DNA of 5,912 nt. It comes from Gammaproteobacteria bacterium (GTDB taxonomy: Bacteria > Pseudomonadota > Gammaproteobacteria > Arenicellales > Spongiicolonaceae). Made by a program: the position numbers and the translations under genes. The notes below the pieces were generated by a model, which had not been told where the DNA came from, did no database searches, and saw only the letters and a program-made list of their open reading frames with translations. Shown one piece after another: positions 1 through 5,516 of the stretch. Positions within the stretch are counted from its first letter, which is position 1. Each line of letters starts with the position of its first letter. The DNA lies in assembly GCA_007570945.1 (NCBI GenBank), contig RKSH01000206.1, positions 1 through 5,912 of the forward strand, read 5' to 3'.

Positions 1-918
1 CCGAAGTTTCAGGAGTTGTGGAAGCGGATTAAACACCGCACCACTTACCGCGTGGAATACGACACCGCCGATTTGATTGCCAAAGCGGCGCGCGCGGTGG
101 AAAAGATGAACCGCATTACCAAGCCGGCGTTTCATATCGAAAAAGCGGCGGTGGAAATGGACAGGGAAACCGGCGTCACTGCGGCGCAGAAAGCGAGCAG
201 ATTCGCGCGCGCCGAAGGCGGCGTTGACTTCGTGCCCGACATTCTCACCCACTTGCAAAACCATGAACGCGCGCAACTCACGCGCGACACGGTTTACAAA
301 ATCCTGCAACGCTCCGGCCGCCTGGGCGATGCGCTGAACAACCCGCAACTGTTTGTGGACGAGGTGACCAAATCCATCGAAAGCGTGCTCGTGGATTTAA
401 TGGAAGACGGAATCAAATACGAAAAAATCGGCGACCGGGAATACGAGTTGCGCCTGTTTGCGGGCTATGAATTTCATGTGGACAAAAACACCTTCCATGT
501 CGGCAAGCCCGGTAAAACCGTCAACGAAGGTTACCTGCCGCTGGACTCCGATGTGGAACACCAATTCGCCCGCGACTGCGAAAGCCGCGATGACATCGAA
601 TTCTATTTCAAACTCCCGCCATGGTTCAAAATCAAAACCCCCATCGGCAATTACAACCCGGATTGGGCGTTGATTAAAAGGAATGAAACGGCGGTTTATT
701 TTGTCGCCGAAACCAAATCCAAAGGGCAAGAATTGCGGCCGAGCGAAAAGCATAAAATCCGCTTCGGCGCGGCGCACTACCAACAGTTGGGCATGAACTT
801 CCGGCAAGTGTCCAAAGTCGCGGACGCAGGGGATGGAAGGCCTGGCTGGACAGCGGGTGGCGTTCCAGAAAGCGCACTTGCATTGGCAACGGCCGCGGCC
901 GGGCGCGGAAGATGCTGA
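1..918 (+). CDS. Type III restriction endonuclease Res subunit, C-terminal part (5' end outside window)
   Basis: This is the C-terminal 305 residues of a reading frame open from the left edge; a TTG at 16 is internal, since the family-like sequence PKFQELWKRIKHRTTY runs straight through it. Type III Res subunits are helicase-nuclease proteins that act with a Mod methyltransferase: ATP-driven translocation, then cleavage away from the site. The helicase motors lie outside the window. What is visible is the linker and the PD-(D/E)xK nuclease domain: an upstream acidic residue in VEHQFA (Glu186), then NPDWA (Asp221) and AETK (Glu237, Lys239), followed by the usual RPSEKHKIRFG and AHYQQLG segment. 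The native protein probably ended close to SKVADA (residue ~276). The last 29 residues are translated from the reverse strand of allA, so the native stop seems lost and the frame runs on to a TGA at 916-918. Composition is less GC-rich than to the right. Family call is firm; exact subtype and specificity cannot be seen. Confidence 0.88.
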   Translation, partial: PKFQELWKRIKHRTTYRVEYDTADLIAKAARAVEKMNRITKPAFHIEKAAVEMDRETGVTAAQKASRFARAEGGVDFVPDILTHLQNHERAQLTRDTVYKILQRSGRLGDALNNPQLFVDEVTKSIESVLVDLMEDGIKYEKIGDREYELRLFAGYEFHVDKNTFHVGKPGKTVNEGYLPLDSDVEHQFARDCESRDDIEFYFKLPPWFKIKTPIGNYNPDWALIKRNETAVYFVAETKSKGQELRPSEKHKIRFGAAHYQQLGMNFRQVSKVADAGDGRPGWTAGGVPESALALATAAAGRGRC

Positions 919-1093
919 GCAGGGGCTTGCCGTTGTTTTGCGCGGTGTCGATTGCGGCCAGGTCGTGGTAGCGTCGGGTGTGGTTTTCGTTGATGAGTTT
1001 CGGCGTCTTGTTTTTAATCTCCATGACATCGCCGAAAGGCCGGAACGCGGCGGCGCTCAGCGGCCGCGGTTTAAGGCGCAGGATTTTTTTCAC
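674..1093 (-). pseudogene. allA: Ureidoglycolate lyase AllA, 3'-truncated remnant (genuine part 827-1093)
   Basis: AllA splits (S)-ureidoglycolate into glyoxylate and urea, the last ureide step. Residues 1-89 match the family: an N-terminal PLSAAAFRPFGDVME segment, TRRYHDLA (39-46), LLSIFRARPRPLP (58-70) and LERHPLSSQAFHPL (76-89). In E. coli AllA this last motif is followed by a hydrophobic VVVVA strand and later an NYHRNVWHHPL segment within about 160 residues. Here both are missing. After residue 89 the frame reads the antisense of res and stops at 674, giving a 139-residue product that should not fold as AllA. The start is GTG at 1093, overlapping the alc stop as GTGA, with no clear Shine-Dalgarno, so translation was probably coupled to alc. 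The first-half identification is strong; loss of function is inferred. An assembly artefact joining two contigs is the main alternative. Confidence 0.82.
815..832. other. Junction between res 3' end and truncated allA
   Basis: Homology to Res on the plus strand ends around codon ADA (to about 828), and homology to AllA on the minus strand ends at Leu89 (827). The two convergent genes therefore abut within a few bases instead of being separated by an intergenic region. Base composition changes at the same place, becoming more GC-rich to the right. No inverted repeat, target duplication or tRNA end is visible here, and the other side of the insertion or deletion is outside the window, so the mechanism cannot be named. 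Confidence 0.7.
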
Positions 1094-2094
1094 CGCACGA
1101 CGCCGAACAGGCGCAGGCGGCTGACGCCGCCGTCGGGGTGGATGCTGAGGCGCACGTGGCTGACCACGCCGGCGTCGTGGATTTCCTTTTCAAACACATG
1201 CTCGGCGTCGGCGCCAAGTTTGCTTTGCGGCAGAAGCAGAGGCCACTGCTCACTGACTTCTGCAATGTTGTTTTCGTCGCCGTCAAACTTCGCCGCCTGA
1301 ATGGCCGCGCGGTCCGGGTAGTTGCCCTTGAAGTGCGCGGTGTCGATGAGGATGCGGCGGATAATTCCGGGGTGGCCGAGGGCCAGCACCACCCAGTCGT
1401 GGCCGGGGCCCCGGCGCCGCCGTGTTTCCCAGCCGTCGCCCATGTTGACGCCGCGGCCGGGGGCGGTGAGGTTGTGCATGGTGCCGAAGTGCTGGTCGTT
1501 GCAGCACACCGCGCGTCCGCCGTTTTCCACCGCCGCCAGGTCCACCAACGTATCCGCCGCGACTTTGCCCCAGTCGATTTCCGGGCGGCCGAACACGCGC
1601 AACCGCGCCACGCCGCCGTCGGGAAAAATGTTAAGCCGCAGGTGGGTGACGGCGCGCTGGTGGTTGACTTCGTGATAGTGGTGGGCGTCGGGGCCGGTGT
1701 CGACGGGGGCGATTAAATTTTCCCAGTCGCCGTCGCCGGGCCGGCCGCCGTCAACATGCGCGCCGTCCACCGAGGCCTGCAGCGGCTGGTTGCCGTTGAA
1801 ATGCGAGGTGTCGATGTCCACGCCTTTGATGCGCGCCGGGAAGCCGAGTTTGAGCACGCAGTGGTCATGTCCCGGGCCGCGCTTGCGCCGCGACTCCCAG
1901 CCGTCCATCCATTTGCCGTGGTCGTCGAACTTGTCCGGGATGAACACCGCATCCGCCGGCCGGATTAACCGTTCCACCGCGGCGAAAAAATCGTCGGTGA
2001 CAAAAACCGCGCGCGCGCCGAGCCGCGGCAGGGCGATGTTGGGAAAGCGGCGGGCAAAGTCGGGAATCGGCACGCCGCGATTATAACCGCTCAC
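1090..2094 (-). CDS. alc: Allantoicase (allantoate amidinohydrolase)
   Basis: Allantoicase hydrolyses allantoate to (S)-ureidoglycolate and urea in cytosolic purine breakdown. At 334 residues it has the normal family length and shows the characteristic internal duplication. Repeat one carries DGWESRRKRGPGHD (64-77), IDTSHFNGN (94-102) and LRLNIFPDGGVARLRVFG (152-169). Repeat two carries DGWETRRRRGPGHD (220-233), IDTAHFKGN (250-258) and VRLSIHPDGGVSRLRLFG (314-331). The start is GTG at 2094, sharing GTGA with the uraD stop; AAGGG lies about five bases upstream. The stop overlaps the GTG of allA in the same four-base way. These overlaps indicate translational coupling. All expected motifs are present and nothing looks damaged. 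Its product would feed AllA, whose gene is broken here, so a functional lyase or ureidoglycolate hydrolase elsewhere would be needed to complete the route. Confidence 0.95.
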   Translation of the reverse strand: MSGYNRGVPIPDFARRFPNIALPRLGARAVFVTDDFFAAVERLIRPADAVFIPDKFDDHGKWMDGWESRRKRGPGHDHCVLKLGFPARIKGVDIDTSHFNGNQPLQASVDGAHVDGGRPGDGDWENLIAPVDTGPDAHHYHEVNHQRAVTHLRLNIFPDGGVARLRVFGRPEIDWGKVAADTLVDLAAVENGGRAVCCNDQHFGTMHNLTAPGRGVNMGDGWETRRRRGPGHDWVVLALGHPGIIRRILIDTAHFKGNYPDRAAIQAAKFDGDENNIAEVSEQWPLLLPQSKLGADAEHVFEKEIHDAGVVSHVRLSIHPDGGVSRLRLFGVVR

Positions 2095-2588
2095 GCCGGC
2101 CCTTGCGCCATCCGCAGCGCGGCGATTTTGTGCGCCTCCATCAGCGCGGTTTTTTCCTCCGCCGCCTGCGCGTTGCCCAGGCGCTTGGTGAAGGTTTGGA
2201 GAATTTCCCCGGCGCTTTTGCCGCGCACCGCGATGATGAAGGGAAAGTTGAATTTTTTCCGGTATGCGCGGTTAAGGTCGCGGAATTTTTTCTGCTGCGC
2301 CGGCGTGCAGTGGTCAAGGCCGGCGGCGGCGTGTTCTTTTTTCGACTCGGCGCTGAGGGTGACGGCGGCGGTGAGTTCCGGATAGGCGCGCAGCAAATCG
2401 CGCCGCGCCGCCGCCGGCGCCTCGTCCACGGCGCGGCGCAGGGCGGCGGTGATGTGCTCGGCGCGGGCGCGGTTTGGGTCCGCCGTTTCCCACGCGCGCG
2501 CGGCGACCCACGGCGAGTTCTCGTAAACCCCGCCGTAGGCGGCGACAAATGCATCGCGGGTCACCAGCGGCGCCGGGTCAACCGTCAT
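2091..2588 (-). CDS. uraD: OHCU decarboxylase (2-oxo-4-hydroxy-4-carboxy-5-ureidoimidazoline decarboxylase), with altered active-site motif
   Basis: UraD converts OHCU, made from urate via 5-hydroxyisourate, to S-allantoin. The 165-residue product has the family's all-helical pattern: YENSPWVA (22-29, usually EHSPW), DLLRAYPEL (64-72), SKKEHAAAGLD (82-92) and FPFIIAVRGKSAGEIL (115-130). The HPDL/HPEL motif carrying the catalytic His (His67 in the zebrafish enzyme) is here YPEL: Tyr69, codon TAT at 2384-2382. The partner Glu is kept (Glu85), but the Tyr-Glu spacing is 16 residues against 20 for His67-Glu87. The start is taken as ATG at 2588 because GGAG lies seven bases upstream; an upstream in-frame GTG at 2606 would add six residues and has weaker support. 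The start overlaps the transporter gene by 11 bases, and the stop overlaps alc by four. Family call is strong; whether it is active is uncertain. Confidence 0.9.
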   Translation of the reverse strand: MTVDPAPLVTRDAFVAAYGGVYENSPWVAARAWETADPNRARAEHITAALRRAVDEAPAAARRDLLRAYPELTAAVTLSAESKKEHAAAGLDHCTPAQQKKFRDLNRAYRKKFNFPFIIAVRGKSAGEILQTFTKRLGNAQAAEEKTALMEAHKIAALRMAQGPA

Positions 2589-3891
2589 TTCTGTACTCCA
2601 CGTCACCGTTCTCAGACCTCACGTCACCATCTTCCAGCAGCGACTCGGTGGGTTCGGCGCGCGGGTCCACCTCGCTGGACACCGGCGCCGCCGCCACCTC
2701 GGGCAGCGGCACGAACGGCTGCTTCTCCTCCTCCGGCGGCGGCGTCCGCACCTGCATGCGCCGCCATGTGTACAACACCAGCGCGCACGACATGGCCATG
2801 GCCAGGCCGAACAGCGCGCCGTCGCCCACCACCGCCATCAGCCGCGCGGTCACCGCCGGGCCGAGGGCGGCGCCGACGCTGTAGGTGAGCACCAAGCCGC
2901 CGGCCGCCTGCACCATGTCCTCGGGCTCAATGTGGTCGTTGGCCAGGGAAACGCACAGCGGGTAGACGGTGGACGAAAAACCGCCGTACAGCACCGCGGC
3001 CAGGAACAGCAGGGGCAGGGCGCCGCCGAGGTTGAAAAAAGCCAGCGGAATGCTGACCACGATGGTGAGGGCGGCGACGCCGAAAATCACCTGGCGGCGG
3101 TCGCGGCGGTCGGACAGGTAGCCCACCGGGAACTGCAGCAACAGGCCGCTGACGGCGATGATGGTCATGAAAATGGCGATGTCGCCCAGCGGCAGGCCGA
3201 TGCCGCGCGCGTATACCGGCCCCATGCCGTAGACGCCGCTGACCAGCATGCCGCTGACGAAGCAGCCGGCCACCGCCACCGGCGAAATTTTGTACAGTTT
3301 GCGCAGGCCGAAAAACCTGGCCTCGCACGGGTCGGGGTGCGAGGCGCGGGTGACGCTCACCGGGATGAGCGCCACCGAGCACAGGATGGCGGCGAGGACA
3401 AACAACTGGTGGCCGGCCGGGTCGCCGAAGTTGAGCAGCAACTGGCCGCCGCCGTAGAACATGTAACTGGTCATCATGTACATGGACAGCAGGACGCCGC
3501 GGGTGCGCACGTTGGCCTTGGCGTTGAGCCAACTCTCGGTAATCACCAGCAGCCCGGCGACGCTGACGCCCATGAGCGCGCGCAGGAACAGCCACAGGTA
3601 GAGGTCGCGGTACAGGGTGAACACCATGATGCACACCGCATACACCGCCGAGAAAGCGGCGAAGGCGCGGATGTGGCCGACGCGGTTGACCAGCGCCGGG
3701 CAGCGGAAGGTGCCCACGGCGAGGCCGGCGTAGTAGCACGACATCAGGTAGCCGATGGAGTCGGTGGAGAAGCCGGCCAGGTCGGCGTGCAGGGCGATGA
3801 ACGTGTTGAACATGCCGGTGCCGGCCATGAGCAGCGCGAAAGAGCTCAGCAGCGAGGCCATGGAGCCGAGCAGTTCTCTCAGGTGGAGCAT
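2578..3891 (-). CDS. MFS transporter, ESWLN-motif (YcaD-like) family
   Basis: This is a 437-residue inner-membrane protein with about twelve hydrophobic segments between residues 8 and 377, typical of major facilitator permeases. It carries ESWLNAKANVRTRG (119-132), a signature I associate with the YcaD-like MFS group, and a central loop GYLSDRRDRRQ (257-267) that fits the conserved MFS motif A. A cytoplasmic C-terminal tail of about 60 residues, rich in Pro and acidic residues, follows the last helix and is longer than in E. coli YcaD (about 380 residues in all). The start is ATG at 3891; no strong ribosome binding site is seen, and ATG at 3861 is an alternative that removes ten residues. 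The gene begins 70 bp after the aminotransferase and overlaps uraD. Context suggests uptake or export of a purine, ureide or amine, but the substrate of this family is not known to me, so this is only a guess. Confidence 0.87.
   Translation of the reverse strand: MLHLRELLGSMASLLSSFALLMAGTGMFNTFIALHADLAGFSTDSIGYLMSCYYAGLAVGTFRCPALVNRVGHIRAFAAFSAVYAVCIMVFTLYRDLYLWLFLRALMGVSVAGLLVITESWLNAKANVRTRGVLLSMYMMTSYMFYGGGQLLLNFGDPAGHQLFVLAAILCSVALIPVSVTRASHPDPCEARFFGLRKLYKISPVAVAGCFVSGMLVSGVYGMGPVYARGIGLPLGDIAIFMTIIAVSGLLLQFPVGYLSDRRDRRQVIFGVAALTIVVSIPLAFFNLGGALPLLFLAAVLYGGFSSTVYPLCVSLANDHIEPEDMVQAAGGLVLTYSVGAALGPAVTARLMAVVGDGALFGLAMAMSCALVLYTWRRMQVRTPPPEEEKQPFVPLPEVAAAPVSSEVDPRAEPTESLLEDGDVRSENGDVEYRNDG
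2596..2599 (-). promoter_or_regulatory. Ribosome binding site for uraD (GGAG)
   Basis: GGAG on the minus strand sits seven bases before the ATG at 2588, inside the last codons of the transporter gene. It decides the uraD start in favour of 2588 over the upstream GTG at 2606. Confidence 0.6.
2599..2628. repeat. Short in-frame direct repeat at the end of the MFS gene
   Basis: The nine bases CACGTCACC occur twice, at 2599-2607 and 2620-2628, exactly 21 bases apart. On the coding strand each encodes Gly-Asp-Val in the acidic tail of the transporter (DGDVRSENGDVEY). The copy nearer the stop abuts the uraD ribosome binding site. This looks like a small local duplication, with no clear function. 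Confidence 0.5.
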
Positions 3892-3961
3892 GATGGCGGG
3901 CCCCGGACGGTGGTGGGGGATGGAAAAACGGTGGTTGCGGGTGCGGAAGTGGCGCCGCCGC

Positions 3962-5332
3962 TCAGGCCAGCGCCGCCGCCGCCTCTGGCAGTGCCTGTTC
4001 CAGTTTGTCGAACAGCGCGTTGATTTGCGCCTCGCTGATGACCAGCGGCGGGCAGATGCCGATGCAGTCGCCGGGCAGCGGGCGGATGATGAGGCCGTGG
4101 GCCAGCGCGCGCTCGGTGACCGTCAGCGCCGCCTTGCGCGCCGGGTCAAACTGTTGTTTCGATTCTTTGTCGGCGACAATCTCAAGCCCGCCGATTAACC
4201 CGACGCCGCGCGCCTCGCCCACCAGCGCATGCCCGGCCAGCGCCGCCAGCCGCCGTTGAAACAGCGGCGCAACCTTGCGCACCTGGCTGATGATGTCGCG
4301 CTCGCGGTAAATCTCCAGCGTCTCCAGCGCCACCGCGGCCGGCACCGGGTGGCCGCCGTAGGTGTTGCCGGTGCCGAAAGCGCCGTGCTTTTTGCTCTGC
4401 AGGGCGAGGGTTTCGTAGAGCGGCCGGGAAACCATCACCGCCCCGATGGGCAGGTAGCCGGAGGACAACTGCTTGGCGCAGGTCACAAGGTCCGGGGTGA
4501 TGTTGTAGGTGTCGCTGCCCCACCAGTTGCCGGTGCGGCCGAAACCGCAAATCACCTCGTCCGCCACCATTAGCACGTCGTGGCGCCGCAGCACCTCCTG
4601 CACGCGCGCAAAGTACGTCGCCGGCGGCACAATTAAACCGCCGGCGCCCATCACCGGCTCGGCGATGAACGCGGCCACCGTGTCGGCGCCCTCGCGGGTG
4701 ATTAAGTCGTCCAGATTCTGCGCCAGCCGCGCGGCGAACTGCTCCTCGCTCTCGCCGTCCAGGCCGTTGCGGTAGTGGCACGGCGTGTCGGTGTGCAGCA
4801 TGCGCGGCAGCGGCAGGTCAAAATCGTTTTGCATCAGCGGAATGGCGGTCAAACTGCCGGCGGCGACGGTGACGCCGTGGTAGCCGCGCTTGCGCGAGAT
4901 GATTTTTTTCTTTTGCGCGCGGCCCAGGCCGTTGTTGTAATACCAGATGATTTTAATCGCCGTGTCCACCGCCTCGGAGCCCGAGTTGACGAAGTACGCC
5001 TTGGCCATGGGCGCCGGCGCAACCTCAATCAGCCGCGCCGCCAGTTGCGTCGCCGGGGCCGAGGTGCGGTGGGCGAAGTTGTGCGCGAAAGGCAGCGTGT
5101 CCAGTTGCCGTTGCGCGGCGCGCCGCAACCGTTCCTCGCTGAAGCCCAGGGAAACGCACCACAGCCCGGCCAGCCCCTCAATGTACTTGTTGCCCGCATC
5201 GTCCCACACATAAATCCCCTCGCCGCGCGCAATGACCATCGGCCCGCGCTCCTCGTGCAGCGCAAGGTTGGTGTAAGGGTGAAGGTTAAAGGCGATGTCC
5301 TGGCGCACCAGGTCGGCGGCGGCGTGTGTCAT
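3962..5332 (-). CDS. Class III PLP-dependent aminotransferase (omega-transaminase, aspartate aminotransferase family)
   Basis: This 456-residue protein is a full-length fold-type I transaminase, of the group that moves amino groups between an amine or omega-amino acid and a keto acid such as pyruvate or glyoxylate. Visible landmarks are the N-terminal DIAFNLHPYTN (12-22), GLWCVSLGF (56-64), the phosphate-binding NSGSEA (116-121), the ring-stacking GYHG (150-153), AEPVMGAGG (224-232), the PLP-ring Asp258 in VADEVICGFGRTG, the Schiff-base Lys287 in CAKQLSSGYLPIG, TYGGHP (324-329) and the likely carboxylate-binding Arg417. This pattern resembles Chromobacterium violaceum omega-transaminase and SpuC-type putrescine-pyruvate transaminases; the exact donor cannot be read from sequence. 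AKQLSSG replaces the commoner AKGLTSG. The ATG at 5332 has GGAG seven bases upstream. It is the first gene after a 184-bp gap and may share a transcript with the ureide genes, where it could aminate glyoxylate to glycine (inference). Confidence 0.92.
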   Translation of the reverse strand: MTHAAADLVRQDIAFNLHPYTNLALHEERGPMVIARGEGIYVWDDAGNKYIEGLAGLWCVSLGFSEERLRRAAQRQLDTLPFAHNFAHRTSAPATQLAARLIEVAPAPMAKAYFVNSGSEAVDTAIKIIWYYNNGLGRAQKKKIISRKRGYHGVTVAAGSLTAIPLMQNDFDLPLPRMLHTDTPCHYRNGLDGESEEQFAARLAQNLDDLITREGADTVAAFIAEPVMGAGGLIVPPATYFARVQEVLRRHDVLMVADEVICGFGRTGNWWGSDTYNITPDLVTCAKQLSSGYLPIGAVMVSRPLYETLALQSKKHGAFGTGNTYGGHPVPAAVALETLEIYRERDIISQVRKVAPLFQRRLAALAGHALVGEARGVGLIGGLEIVADKESKQQFDPARKAALTVTERALAHGLIIRPLPGDCIGICPPLVISEAQINALFDKLEQALPEAAAALA

Positions 5333-5339
5333 GGCGTGG

Positions 5340-5343
5340 CTCC
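5340..5343 (-). promoter_or_regulatory. Ribosome binding site of the aminotransferase gene (GGAG)
   Basis: GGAG on the minus strand lies seven bases before the ATG at 5332, an ideal spacing. It is the clearest ribosome binding site in the window and fixes the start of the aminotransferase. Confidence 0.65.
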
Positions 5344-5361
5344 AGAGTTGTGGAAAAGCGG

Positions 5362-5391
5362 ATTGTCATGGCAGGCGGGGGAGTTTTGCAA
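5362..5391 (-). promoter_or_regulatory. Candidate weak sigma70-type promoter ahead of the aminotransferase operon
   Basis: On the minus strand TTGCAA (5391-5386) and GACAAT (5367-5362) are separated by 18 bases; each matches four of six consensus positions. Transcription would start near 5355, leaving a leader of about 23 bases with the GGAG site in it. Position is sensible, in the only sizeable gap of the right block, but the match is weak and could be chance. Confidence 0.25.
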
Positions 5392-5422
5392 GCGTTTTTT
5401 TGCCCCCGGCGGATGCGCCAAG

Positions 5423-5479
5423 CCGCCCTTTGCGCCGTTGCTGGCCGGCGCGGTTACATCGGCGGCGGGGAAAGGGCGG
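5423..5479. repeat. Nested inverted repeat downstream of gshB
   Basis: A perfect nine-base outer arm CCGCCCTTT (5423-5431) pairs with AAAGGGCGG (5471-5479). Directly inside it GCGCCG (5432-5437) pairs with CGGCGC (5446-5451) around an eight-base loop, leaving 19 unpaired bases (5452-5470). On the RNA this would make a branched hairpin starting about 38 bases after the gshB stop. No T tract follows on either strand, so it is not a standard terminator. It could slow or protect the 3' end of the gshB transcript, act in Rho-dependent ending, or be chance in GC-rich DNA. Confidence 0.45.
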
Positions 5480-5516
5480 ATGACATTCCTCCGGCAGAAC
5501 GACGGCGCGGCGGCCG

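Larger units (their letters stand above)
5333..5516. other. Intergenic region between gshB and the aminotransferase gene
   Basis: These 184 bp are the only sizeable non-coding stretch in the window. They hold the aminotransferase ribosome binding site, a weak candidate promoter and a nested inverted repeat (5423-5479). There is no intrinsic terminator for gshB: no hairpin is followed by a T tract on the minus strand. Small plus-strand reading frames here lack ribosome binding sites and family resemblance. Confidence 0.6.

Noticed and set aside
815..832. Insertion sequence or integrase attachment site at the res/allA junction
   Set aside because: No terminal inverted repeat, target-site duplication or tRNA end can be seen, and the far boundary is outside the window.
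397..1029. Minus-strand frame of 210 codons across res and allA
   Set aside because: It is antisense to the nuclease core of Res and out of frame with AllA; it shows no family features.
833..1716. Overlapping plus-strand frames opposite allA and alc
   Set aside because: Shadows of the duplicated allantoicase domains; their apparent repeats are the complement of the real alc repeat motifs.
2103..2888. Plus-strand frame of 261 codons opposite uraD and the MFS gene end
   Set aside because: Very Arg/Pro/Ala-rich shadow translation with no ribosome binding site, lying over well-supported minus-strand genes.
3892..3961. Promoter or terminator between the aminotransferase and MFS genes
   Set aside because: The 70 bp contain only short GC palindromes (GGGCCC, GGCGCC); no stem with a T tract and no convincing -35/-10 pair was seen.
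2932..4023. Long plus-strand open frame (363 codons) opposite the MFS gene
   Set aside because: It is the antisense of a clear membrane protein; its product is dominated by His, Gln, Glu, Gly and Ala as expected for a shadow frame in GC-rich DNA, and it resembles no family I know.
5377..5407. GGGGG/CCCCC hairpin with a T7 run as a possible terminator
   Set aside because: The T run lies inside the 21-base loop rather than after the stem, and on the minus strand, where gshB is transcribed, it reads as A's. It does not fit an intrinsic terminator.
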